Below are positions 1 to 8,600 of a DNA stretch of 64,000 nucleotides, piece after piece. The notes under the pieces are model-generated. The model was given only the letters and a program-made list of their open reading frames with translations, ran no database searches and was not told where the DNA came from. The first letter of the stretch is position 1; each line of letters opens with the position of its first letter. A program made the translations under genes and the position numbers. The DNA comes from Prado023 sp964418695 (GTDB lineage Bacteria; Actinomycetota; Actinomycetes; S36-B12; CAIYMF01): contig CAYQMN010000004.1 of the NCBI GenBank assembly GCA_964418695.1, positions 62,001 to 126,000 of the forward strand. Direction: 5' to 3'.

Positions 1-773
1 CCGTCCACGTCCAAGCTCACCATCCCGGCCGAGCGGCGAACCGCATGGACCCCCGGCATCGCCTCCAGCCCCTCGGCGCGACCGCTCAGATGGGCCTGCA
101 CGCTGGAGCGGGTCAGGTGCCGCAGCTCGTCCAGTGTCCCGGTCTCCATGGTCCGGCCCAGCCGGATGATCGAGACGCGGTCGGCGAGCTTCTCCACCTG
201 GTCCAGGATGTGGCTGCTCAGCAGGACGGTACGGCCCTTGTCCCGGTCCTCGCGCAGGACCTCCTGGAACACCGCCTCCATGAGCGGGTCCAGTCCGGCG
301 GTCGGCTCGTCGAGGAGGAGCAACTGCGCGTCGCTGGCCAGCGCCGCGACCAGCGCCACCTTCTGCCGGTTGCCCTTGGAGTAGGTGCGCGCCTTCTTCG
401 TCGGATCCAGGTCGAACCGCTCGCACAGCTCGTCGCGGCGCCGCTGGTCGTAGTCGCCGCGCAACCGGGCCAGCAGGTCGATCGCCTGGCCGCCGGTCAG
501 GTTCGGCCAGAGGTTGACGTCACCGGGGACGTAGGCGAGCTCGCGGTGCAGGGGCACCGCCTGCGTCCAGGGGTCCATGCCGAGCACCCGCGCGCTGCCG
601 GAGTCGGCCCGCAGGAGGCCCAGCAGCACGCGGATCGTGGTCGACTTCCCGGCCCCGTTCGGCCCGAGGAAGCCGTGCACCTCACCGGTCTCGACGGTGA
701 GGTCCAGGCCGTCCAGGGCCCGGACGTGTCCGAAGGTCTTGACCAGTCCGGAGACCTCGATGGCGGCAGTCAT
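1..773 (-). CDS. ABC-2 type exporter, ATP-binding subunit (3' end outside window)
   Basis: ATPase of an ABC transporter of the drug/antibiotic or polyketide exporter type, which powers a separate membrane permease probably encoded beyond position 1. Visible in order: Walker A GPNGAGKST near residue 40, a signature loop reading YSKGNRQKV (the usual variant in the ABC-2 drug exporter family), Walker B LLLLDEPT followed by AGLDP, and the H-loop region SSH. About 257 codons are present and the C-terminus is cut by the window edge. The ATG at 773 overlaps the TetR gene's stop by 4 bases (ATGA), so the two are probably co-transcribed and translationally coupled. Regulation by that TetR protein is inferred. 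The substrate cannot be told. Confidence 0.93.
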   Translation of the reverse strand, partial: MTAAIEVSGLVKTFGHVRALDGLDLTVETGEVHGFLGPNGAGKSTTIRVLLGLLRADSGSARVLGMDPWTQAVPLHRELAYVPGDVNLWPNLTGGQAIDLLARLRGDYDQRRRDELCERFDLDPTKKARTYSKGNRQKVALVAALASDAQLLLLDEPTAGLDPLMEAVFQEVLREDRDKGRTVLLSSHILDQVEKLADRVSIIRLGRTMETGTLDELRHLTRSSVQAHLSGRAEGLEAMPGVHAVRRSAGMVSLDVD

Positions 774-1423
774 GCCCAGTCCTTCCCTAGCGGTGGTGGT
801 GGGAATGCGTCAGCGATCAGCCGGCCGGTGACGGCCGTGAGCGGCGGGTTGCTCAGGATGTCGACCGCGGCCCGCAGGTACCGATGGGCGTTCTCGATGT
901 CGCCGACGAGGTCCTCGCCCAGCAGGCGTCGCAGGTGCTCGTGCAGGACCAGGGCGCCCAGACTCCAGATGGTGACGACGGTGGCCCGCGCGTGCTCGTC
1001 GGAGGTCGGGTTCATCAGCCCGACCGCCACGCTCTGCTCCGACATGGCGACCGCGTTGGCGACCAGCGCGTCGACCAGCCCGGCCACATGCGGCGACCCG
1101 TCGACCAGGGTCCGCGCCAGGTAGGCGGCCACCGGCGGACCGTCGTCGAACTGGTGGACCGTGCCCAGGGGGCTCATCGACAGACCCTCGTCGATCGCCT
1201 CGGACTTCACCTCGTGGATGCGCTCGGCGACCCACTCGTCGCAGGCCACCCGCAGCCTGTCCTTGGACCCGTAGTGGTGGATCACCAGACCCGGGGACAC
1301 CTGCGCCCGGGCCGCGATGGCGCGCACGCTCGTCCCTGCGACTCCGCTCTCGGCGAAGCAGGCGATCGCCGCATCGCGGATCCGAGCCCGCGCAGTGCGA
1401 TCGTCCGCCGACGCTGAACGCAT
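770..1423 (-). CDS. TetR/AcrR-family transcriptional regulator
   Basis: Repressor-type regulator of 217 aa. The N-terminal helix-turn-helix is clear (TSVRAIAARAQVSPGLVIHH at about residues 25-45, followed by YGSKDRL), and the rest is a helical ligand-binding domain without an identifiable ligand. The open frame continues upstream, but the ATG at 1423 is chosen because TetR homology begins just after it and because the spacer upstream carries a promoter and operator-like repeats. Its stop overlaps the start of the ABC ATPase by 4 bases, the classic arrangement of a TetR regulator controlling its own operon and an exporter. The direct repeats TGTTCAAC at 1423-1450 lie directly at the start and are the likely operator (inference). 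Confidence 0.92.
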   Translation of the reverse strand: MRSASADDRTARARIRDAAIACFAESGVAGTSVRAIAARAQVSPGLVIHHYGSKDRLRVACDEWVAERIHEVKSEAIDEGLSMSPLGTVHQFDDGPPVAAYLARTLVDGSPHVAGLVDALVANAVAMSEQSVAVGLMNPTSDEHARATVVTIWSLGALVLHEHLRRLLGEDLVGDIENAHRYLRAAVDILSNPPLTAVTGRLIADAFPPPPLGKDWA

Positions 1424-1450
1424 GTTCAACACTCTATACACCTGTTCAAC
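1423..1450 (-). promoter_or_regulatory. Probable promoter/operator of the tetR-ABC operon
   Basis: The word TGTTCAAC (plus strand) occurs at 1423-1430 and again at 1443-1450, a direct repeat with a 20-base period, about two helical turns. The first copy touches the tetR start codon. Between them the minus strand reads TATAGA, a passable -10 element ending 9 bases before the ATG, which would give a leaderless or nearly leaderless mRNA. A regulator bound here would block its own transcription. This is read from sequence only; no binding data. Confidence 0.5.
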
Positions 1451-1486
1451 CCTCAGCCAGCCCCAGCCCCGCGCGACCCCCCGGGC

Positions 1487-1681
1487 GCGGTGCGAGGAGT
1501 GAGTTGCTCGGCCCCCCGCCAGGCGCGAAGCGCCCAGGGGGGTCGGGCGGCGAGCCCCGCAGCACCGCTGCCCAACAGGCTCAGCGGTGCGAGGAGTGAG
1601 TTGCTCGGCCCCCCGCCAGGCGCGAAGCGCCCAGGGGGGTCGGGCGGCGAGCCCCGCAGCACCGCTGCCCAACAGGCTCAG
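1487..1681. repeat. 98-base tandem duplication with nested hairpin
   Basis: Two perfect head-to-tail copies of a 97-98 base unit (about 1487-1584 and 1584-1681) fill most of the spacer between the TPR gene stop (1682) and tetR. Each copy contains a strong palindrome: CCCCCC and GGGGGG arms around an inner GGCGC-GAA-GCGCC stem-loop. The arms could act as a transcription terminator after the TPR gene. Perfect identity of the copies implies a recent duplication. Confidence 0.9.
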
Positions 1682-2797
1682 TCACCGCCGGGGGCGGGCC
1701 GTCCTGCTGGCCAGCTCGGCGCCCCAGCTGCGCCGGGTGGTGGCCACCGCGGTCCGGGCCACGGCGAGGATCAGCGCACCGCACACGAAGATCGAGACGT
1801 CGGTCCAGCGCACGAGCTGCGGGGCCACGCCCGCGAGGGCCAGCCCGACCAGCCCGACGACTCCGGCGGTCCCGGTCCACAGCCAGGTGCGGGCCCGGAT
1901 GCGGCCGGTGATCGTGCGCAGGTGCGCGCGATGCCCGGGAGTCAGCGCCGTGAGCCAGCGCCTCAGCAGGATCGGGGGAACCAGCAGTCCGAGCATGGCC
2001 AGCAATCGGGCCGCCAGCGGCCGGTCCCAAGCAGCGAGGATGAGCGCGGGGATCGGCAGGACCAGCAGCCACCAGGCCACCCGGTTCAGGGTGCGGACCG
2101 CGATCACGTCGAGGTTGTGCCGCGCGGCCCGGTCCTGCGGGTCGGCGGCCAGTGCGGCGGCCAGCGTGCGGGAGGCCGCCGCGTGCGATCCGGAGTAGAC
2201 GTCCAGCACGGCCAGGTTGTTCAGCGCCGCGGAGCTGCGCGGGTCGATCCGCAGCGCCTCGGCGTACGCCGCCCGGGCGGCCGCCGGATCTCCGGCGGCG
2301 GCCAGCGCGGCCCCGATCATGATGTGCGCGTCCGGGCTGGTGGGGGCCAGCTGGATCGCCTCGCGGGCGGCGGCGAGCTGGTGCGCCGTGGCCTGCGGGT
2401 GCCCGGACTGGGCCCAGGCCCGGGCCAGAGCCAGGTGGTTGGCCGCGGTCGTGGGGTCCAGGGCCACCGCGCGGGTGGCCAGCCCGATGGCCTCGTCGAC
2501 CCAGCCCACGTCGAGCAGGCACAGGCAGGCCAGGCGCAGCGCGTAGGGGTCCTGGGGGGCGGCCGTCAGATGCTGACGCGCAGCCTGCACCGCATCCTCG
2601 CGGCGGCCCAGCCCGCGCAGGGTGCGCACGAGCAGCCCCAGCAGCCGCGGGTCGCCCGGGGCCTGGGCCAGCGCGGCCCCGACCGCGGGCAGGGCCGAGT
2701 CCCAGCGCTGGGCGGAGACCAGGGACTGGACGACCAGGTAGGGGTCCTGGTCCTCCGGCCGGGGGGCCGCGGCGGGTCCGGACGCGGGGCCGGTCAC
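1682..2797 (-). CDS. Membrane-anchored tetratricopeptide-repeat protein
   Basis: Predicted 371-aa protein. Residues about 1-215 form helical TPR-like repeats (for example PTTAANHLALARAWAQSG and the following AIQLAPTSPDAHIMIGAAL). Residues 240-349 hold four hydrophobic segments (about 240-257, 265-278, 304-323, 334-349) and the C-terminus is basic, so the TPR part should face the cytoplasm as a membrane scaffold. The GTG start at 2797 overlaps the stop of the AAA+ ATPase gene as GTGA, so the two are coupled and probably work together. No enzymatic motif is seen. TPR domains bind proteins; here the natural partner is the ATPase encoded upstream. The precise function is unknown. Confidence 0.85.
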   Translation of the reverse strand: MTGPASGPAAAPRPEDQDPYLVVQSLVSAQRWDSALPAVGAALAQAPGDPRLLGLLVRTLRGLGRREDAVQAARQHLTAAPQDPYALRLACLCLLDVGWVDEAIGLATRAVALDPTTAANHLALARAWAQSGHPQATAHQLAAAREAIQLAPTSPDAHIMIGAALAAAGDPAAARAAYAEALRIDPRSSAALNNLAVLDVYSGSHAAASRTLAAALAADPQDRAARHNLDVIAVRTLNRVAWWLLVLPIPALILAAWDRPLAARLLAMLGLLVPPILLRRWLTALTPGHRAHLRTITGRIRARTWLWTGTAGVVGLVGLALAGVAPQLVRWTDVSIFVCGALILAVARTAVATTRRSWGAELASRTARPRR

Positions 2798-3999
2798 AGC
2801 AGCCGGTGAGCCTTCATGAAGGCGGCCATCGCCGCGAACTCGCCACCGGCGTCGGCGAACAGGACGACGTTGCGCGCGGAGTCGAACCACCTCCGCGTCG
2901 AGGGGGTGATCCCCTCGATCGCGCGCACCAGATCCGCCGCCCCGACCGCACGATCGAGCCGCCCGGTCTGCACCGAGTCGACCAGTGCCAGCTGCCCGGC
3001 GGTGCGCGCGGCCAGGGCCAGGTCGGCTCCGGAGAACCCCTCGGTGCGCGCCACCAGCGGGTTGAGGTCAAGGCCGGGCTGGACCGGCAGCGCGGCCAGC
3101 TCGGTGGTCAGGATGTGGGCACGGGCCGGCGCGTCCGGCGGCCCGACGAAGACCGTGCGGTCGAACCGGCCCGGTCGCCGCAGGGCCAGGTCCACGTCCC
3201 ATGGGGCGTTCGTGGCGCCCAGGACGAACAGGCCGTCGTTGCTGGTGCTCACCCCGTCGAGCTCGACCAGGAGCTGGTTGACCACCCCGCGCAGCGCGGC
3301 CCCGCCCGACCCGAGCCCCGTCCGGGCCCGGCCCAGCGCGTCCAGCTCGTCGAGGAACACCACGCACGGCGCCTGTCGGCGGGCCTGCTCGAAGAAGGCC
3401 GCGAGGTTCGCCTCGGACTCCCCCACCCACTTGCTGAGCACGTCGGTCAGGCCGACCGCCACGAACCCGGCCCCCAGCTCGCCGGCGACCGCGCGGGCCA
3501 GGTGCGTCTTGCCGCAGCCCGGGGGGCCGTAGAGCAGCAGACCGCCGCGCATGGTCGCACCGAACCGGGCCCGCAGCTCGGGGTTGCGCAGCGGAGTCAG
3601 GAACGTGGACTCGATCTGGGCCTTCACGTCGGCCAGTCCGCCCACGTCGGCCAGTCGCAGCCGCGTCGCCACCGGCTCCTGGGTCAGGCCGCCCTCGAGG
3701 TCTTGCTCGGCGGCCCCCCAGTCGAAGCCCTCCTGGTCGTCGGGCAGCGGGGCGGGTGCCGCGCCGGGCAGCTCGCCGGCCGCGCCGGGCACCTCGCCGG
3801 CCGCCACCGCCCGAGCCATCAGCGCCTCGTGCTCGGGGTTGCCCGGGTCCACGACGAGCAGCCGACCGAGGTGGCCCAGTGCCTCCTCGCGCAGGCCCGC
3901 GGCCAGCAGCAGCGCGGCCAGGTGATGGCGCAGCACGTGATCGTCGGGCAGCACCGCGACCGCCCGCCGCAGACTGTCCAGCACGCGCTCTGGCTCCAT
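2794..3999 (-). CDS. AAA+ ATPase with N-terminal helical repeats (Cdc48/Vps4-like classic AAA clade)
   Basis: 401-aa ATPase. Residues 1-65 look like a single TPR-type helical unit, then a Pro/Ala linker, then a classic AAA module: Walker A GPPGCGKT (158-165), Walker B VVFLDELD (213-220), sensor-1 GATN (261-264) and the second region of homology with RRPGRFD carrying arginine fingers (274-278). A C-terminal helix begins with TRRWFDSARN. FtsH-type protease and transmembrane segments are absent, so it is not FtsH. ATG 3999 is preferred over GTG 4002 because GGAGG lies 4 bases before the ATG but only 1 before the GTG. It is coupled to the membrane TPR protein. Probable ATP-driven remodelling of a membrane or protein complex; substrate unknown. 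Confidence 0.88.
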   Translation of the reverse strand: MEPERVLDSLRRAVAVLPDDHVLRHHLAALLLAAGLREEALGHLGRLLVVDPGNPEHEALMARAVAAGEVPGAAGELPGAAPAPLPDDQEGFDWGAAEQDLEGGLTQEPVATRLRLADVGGLADVKAQIESTFLTPLRNPELRARFGATMRGGLLLYGPPGCGKTHLARAVAGELGAGFVAVGLTDVLSKWVGESEANLAAFFEQARRQAPCVVFLDELDALGRARTGLGSGGAALRGVVNQLLVELDGVSTSNDGLFVLGATNAPWDVDLALRRPGRFDRTVFVGPPDAPARAHILTTELAALPVQPGLDLNPLVARTEGFSGADLALAARTAGQLALVDSVQTGRLDRAVGAADLVRAIEGITPSTRRWFDSARNVVLFADAGGEFAAMAAFMKAHRLL

Positions 4000-4002
4000 C
4001 AC

Positions 4003-4232
4003 GCCTCCGTGCTTGTCGGGCAGCGAAGCTGCGGGGCTGATCGGTCAGCGCAGCTGCGGGCTGGATCGCTGAGCGACAGGCTCGGCAGCACGGTACCCCG
4101 GCGGCCCCGCACCGGCAGCGAACGCCCGAACCCCACCCGCCGGTCGACGGCCCCGAGTCCCCGTCGCGCGTCGGTCGACCCGAAACCCGGCCGCCGTCGG
4201 TCGAGCCTGTCCAGACCTCCCCCTGGACGAGG
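4003..4232. other. Spacer between gltD and the AAA+ gene
   Basis: 230 bases without a credible gene. It contains an imperfect direct repeat around AGCTGCGGG followed by CTGATCG or CTGGATCG (about 4027-4077). No clear terminator or promoter box could be assigned apart from the GGAGG (4004-4008 on the minus strand) that serves the AAA+ gene. Confidence 0.5.
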
Positions 4233-5687
4233 TCAGACGGCGATCGGGCGGGCTGTGGGCGCGATCGGGGCGGGCAGGTTCGTGGAGCCCATCAGGTGCG
4301 CGTCGACCGCCGCGGCGGCCGCCCGACCCTCGGCGATCGCCCACACGATCAGCGACTGCCCGCGCCCGGCGTCGCCGGCGACGAACACCCCCGGCACGCT
4401 GGTGGCGTACTTGGCGTCCCGGGCCACGTTGCCGCGGGCGTCCAGCGCGACGCCGAGCCCCTGCACCAGCGGACCCTGCTCCGGACCGGTGAAGCCCATC
4501 GCGAGGAACACCAGGTCCGCGGGCAGCTCGCGCGCCGAGCCCTCGACCTCCTCGAACCGGCCGTCGCGCTGGGCGACCTCGACCAGGTGCAGTGCGCGCA
4601 CCGAGCCGTCCTCGTTGCCGAGGAACTCCTTGGTGCTGACCGCGAACATCCGGTCCCCGCCCTCCTCGTGCGCCGAGGAGACCCGGTAGATCATCGGGTA
4701 GGTCGGCCACGGGGCGGTCGCCGGCCGGGTGGTCGGCGGGGTGGGCATGATCTCCAGCTGGGTGACCGAGGCCGCGCCCTGGCGGTGGGCGGTGCCCAGG
4801 CAGTCCGCGCCGGTGTCGCCGCCGCCGATGATGACCACGTGCTTGCCCGCGGCGTGGATCGGGGTCTGCGCCAGCGTCCCCTCGCACACCTGGTTGGACA
4901 GCGGCAGGTACTCCATCGCTTGGTGGATGCCGGTGAGCTCGCGACCGGGCACCGGCAGGTCGCGGGCCTGGGTCGAGCCGATCGTCAGCACCACGACATC
5001 GTGGCGGCGGCGCAGCTGGGCCACGGTCAGGTCGATGCCGACCTCGACGCCGGTCCGGAACCGCACGCCCTCGGCCTCCAGCTGGGCCAGCCGCCGGTCC
5101 AGGACCGACTTCTCCATCTTGAACTCGGGGATGCCGTAGCGCAGCAGTCCACCGGCCCTCGTCGCCCGCTCGTAGACGGTGACCGTGTGTCCGGCCCGGG
5201 CCAGCTGCTGGGCCGTCGCCAGCCCTGCCGGCCCCGAGCCGATCACGGCGACGCGCTTGCCCGAGAGCCGCTCGGGCGCCTGCGGCGCGACCCAGCCGGA
5301 GTCCCAGGCCTTGTCGATGATCGAGACCTCGACCTGCTTGATGGTGACCGGGTCCTGGTTGATGCCCAGCACGCAGGCCGTCTCGCACGGAGCCGGGCAC
5401 AGCCGCCCGGTGAAGTCCGGGAAGTTGTTGGTGGCGTGCAGCCGCTCGCTGGCCTCCTGCCAGTCCGCGCGCCAGACCAGGTCGTTCCACTCCGGGATCA
5501 GGTTGCCCAGTGGGCAGCCCTGGTGGCAGAACGGGATGCCGCAGTCCATGCACCGGCCGGCCTGCGTGCGCAGGTGGTCGCTGGGGAACGGCTCGTAGAC
5601 CTCGCGCCAGTCCTGGATGCGCACGTCCACCGGCCGGCGGGCGGGCAGCTCGCGGCCGTTCTTCAGGAAGCCCTTGGGATCAGCCAC
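4233..5687 (-). CDS. gltD: Glutamate synthase (NADPH) small chain
   Basis: Beta subunit of GOGAT, 484 aa. It oxidises NADPH on FAD and passes electrons through iron-sulfur centres to the GltB subunit, for glutamine + 2-oxoglutarate to two glutamates. The N-terminal Cys clusters are present (CMDCGIPFCHQGCPLGN near residue 46, and CPAPCETAC near 97), followed by an FAD dinucleotide fold (VIGSGPAGLATAQQLARAG) and an NADPH fold (VVIIGGGDTGADCLG). The GTG start at 5687 lies within gltB (8-base overlap, GTGGCTGA) and is preceded by GGAGGAG at 7 bases spacing inside the gltB coding end. Full length for the family. Confidence 0.97.
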   Translation of the reverse strand: MADPKGFLKNGRELPARRPVDVRIQDWREVYEPFPSDHLRTQAGRCMDCGIPFCHQGCPLGNLIPEWNDLVWRADWQEASERLHATNNFPDFTGRLCPAPCETACVLGINQDPVTIKQVEVSIIDKAWDSGWVAPQAPERLSGKRVAVIGSGPAGLATAQQLARAGHTVTVYERATRAGGLLRYGIPEFKMEKSVLDRRLAQLEAEGVRFRTGVEVGIDLTVAQLRRRHDVVVLTIGSTQARDLPVPGRELTGIHQAMEYLPLSNQVCEGTLAQTPIHAAGKHVVIIGGGDTGADCLGTAHRQGAASVTQLEIMPTPPTTRPATAPWPTYPMIYRVSSAHEEGGDRMFAVSTKEFLGNEDGSVRALHLVEVAQRDGRFEEVEGSARELPADLVFLAMGFTGPEQGPLVQGLGVALDARGNVARDAKYATSVPGVFVAGDAGRGQSLIVWAIAEGRAAAAAVDAHLMGSTNLPAPIAPTARPIAV

Positions 5688-8600
5688 GGCTCATCTCCTC
5701 CATCACAGCCTCGATCGGGTCGCGCCCGGCGGCCCGGGCCTCGTCCTGGATGTCCAGGATCCGGCGATAGTCGGTGGGCATGATCTTGCTGAACCGGGCC
5801 AGGCCGCCCGGGTCGGCCAGCAGCTCGGCGGCCACCTGCGACCCGGTCTCCTCCTGGTGGCTGCGCAGGATGTCGTGCAGCCACCTCTCGTCCCCCGGGG
5901 TCAGCGACTCGATCGCGACCATGTCCAGGTTGACCCGCTGCGGTGCCAGGTCCAGCAAATAGGCGATGCCCCCGGACATGCCGGCCGCGAAGTTGCGCCC
6001 GACCTCGCCGAGCACCACCACCCGCCCGCCGGTCATGTACTCGCAGCCGTGGTCGCCCACGCCCTCCACCACCAGCGTGGCCCCGGAGTTGCGCACGGCG
6101 AACCGCTCGCCGACCCGGCCGGACAGGAACACCTCCCCCGAGGTGGCCCCGTAGCCGATCACGTTGCCGGCGATGATCTGCTCGGCAGCGGCGAACGTCG
6201 CGGCCCGGTCAGGACGTACGACGATCCGCCCGCCGGACAGGCCCTTGGCGACGTAGTCGTTGGCGTCGCCCTCCAGGCGCAGGGTCACGCCAGCCGGCAC
6301 GAATGCTCCGAACGACTGCCCGGCCGACCCGGTGAACGTCAGGTCGATCGTCGCGTCGGGCAGGCCGGAGCCGCCGTGCTGGCGGGTCACCTCCGCGCCG
6401 AGCAGCGTGCCGACCGTCCGGTTGACGTTGCGGATGTCCAGCTGGGCGCGGATCGGCTCACCGTCGCGGATCGCCGGCGCGCAGATCTCGATGAGCCGGC
6501 GGTCCAGCGCCCGGTCCAGCCCATGGTCCTGGGTGGTCGTGTTGCGCAGCGACTCCCCCGGCCCCACCTCGACCGGATGCAGGATCGGCGAGAGGTCCAG
6601 CCCCGCCGCCTTCCAGTGGTGGACCGCCGCGGTGGTGTCCAGCAGCTCGACGTGCCCCACGGCCTCGGCCAGCGTCCGGAAGCCCAGCGCGGCCAGGTGC
6701 TCGCGGACCTCCTCGGCGATGAACTCGAAGAAGTGCTCCACGAACTCGGGTCGGCCGGTGAACCGCTCGCGCAGCAGCGGGTTCTGGGTGGCCACGCCCA
6801 CCGGGCAGGTGTCCAGGTGGCACACGCGCATCATCACGCAGCCCATCACCACCAGTGGGGCGGTGGCGAAGCCGAACTCCTCGGCACCCAGCAGCGCGGC
6901 GATCATCACGTCGCGGCCGGTCTTGAGCTGGCCGTCGGTCTGGATCACGACCCGGTCGCGCAGCCGGTTGAGCAGCAGTGTCTGCTGGGTCTCGGCCAGG
7001 CCCAGCTCCCACGGCCCGCCCGCGTGCTTGAGCGAGGTGAGCGGCGAGGCGCCCGTGCCGCCGTCGTGCCCGGAGATGAGGATGACGTCGGCGTGCGCCT
7101 TGGCCACGCCGGCGGCCACCGTGCCGACTCCGACCTCGGCCACCAGCTTGACGTGGATCCGGGCCCGGTCGTTGGCGTTCTTCAGGTCGTGGATCAGCTG
7201 CGCCAGGTCCTCGATGGAGTAGATGTCGTGGTGCGGCGGCGGGCTGATCAGGCCCACACCGGGCGTGGAGTGCCGGGTCTTGGCCACCCACGGGTAGACC
7301 TTGTGGCCGGGCAGCTGACCGCCCTCGCCGGGCTTGGCGCCCTGGGCCATCTTGATCTGGATGTCGTCGGCGTTGACCAGGTACTCGCTGGTGACGCCGA
7401 ACCGGCCGGAGGCGACCTGCTTGATCGCCGAGCGGCGCAGGTCTCCGTTCGGGTCGGGCACGAACCGGTCGGGATCCTCGCCGCCCTCGCCGGTGTTGGA
7501 CTTGGCGCCCAGCCGGTTCATCGCGATCGCCAGGGTCTCGTGGGCCTCCTGGGAGATCGACCCGTAGCTCATCGCGCCGGTCGAGAACCGCGTGACGATC
7601 TCGCTGACCGGCTCGACCTCGTCCAGCGGCACCGGCGCCCGCTCGCCGCCGGCGAACCGGAACAGCCCGCGCAGGGTCATCAGCCGCTCGGACTGGTCGT
7701 CGACCCGCTGCGTGTACGTGCGGAAGACGTCCATCCGGCCGGTCCGGGTGGAGTGCTGCAGGGCGAACACGGTGTCCGGGTCGAACAGGTGCAGCTCGCC
7801 CTCGCGCCGCCACTGGTACTCCCCGCCGACCGGCAGCGTGCGGTGCGCCGGGGCGATCCCGTTGTGCGGGTAGGCCAGGGCGTGCCGGCGCGCGACCTCC
7901 TCGGCGATCGTGGACAGCCCGATGCCGCCCAGCCGCGAGGTGGTCCCGGTGAAGTACTGCTCGACCACGGAGTGGCTCAGCCCGACCGCCTCGAAGATCT
8001 GGGCGCCGCGGTAGGAGGCCACCGTGGAGACGCCCATCTTGCTCATCACCTTCAGCACGCCCTTGCCCAGCGCCTTGACCAGGTTGCGCACCGCCTTCTC
8101 CGGCGTGAGCCCGGTGATGACGCCGCGGCGGGTCAGGTCCTCGACGGACTCCATGGCCAGGTACGGGTTGACCGCCGCCGCTCCGTAGCCGATGAGCAGC
8201 GCGACGTGGTGCACCTCGCGGACGTCGCCGGCCTCCACGACCAGCCCGACCTGCGTGCGGCTCTTGCGCCGGACCAGGTGGTGGTGCACGGCCGCACACA
8301 GCAGCAGCGACGGGATGGGGGCCCGGTCGGCGTCGGAGTCGCGGTCGGACAGCACGATGAGGCGCTTGCCGCCGGCGATGTGCCGGTCCACCTCGGCGCA
8401 GATCTCGTTGAGTCGCCGGCGCAGGCCCGGGCCGCCGTCGGCCACCGGGTACAGGCCGGTGATCGTGACCCCGGCGAACCCGGGCGCGTCGCCGTCGGCG
8501 TTGATCTGCCCGAGCTTGGCCAGCTCGTCGTTGTCGATCACCGGGAACGGCAGCAGGATCTGCCGGCAGTGCCCGGGGGTCGCCTCCAGCAGGTTGGCCT

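Noticed and set aside
2794..3999. FtsH-type membrane protease
   Set aside because: There is no zinc-binding HExxH and no transmembrane segment; only the AAA module is shared.
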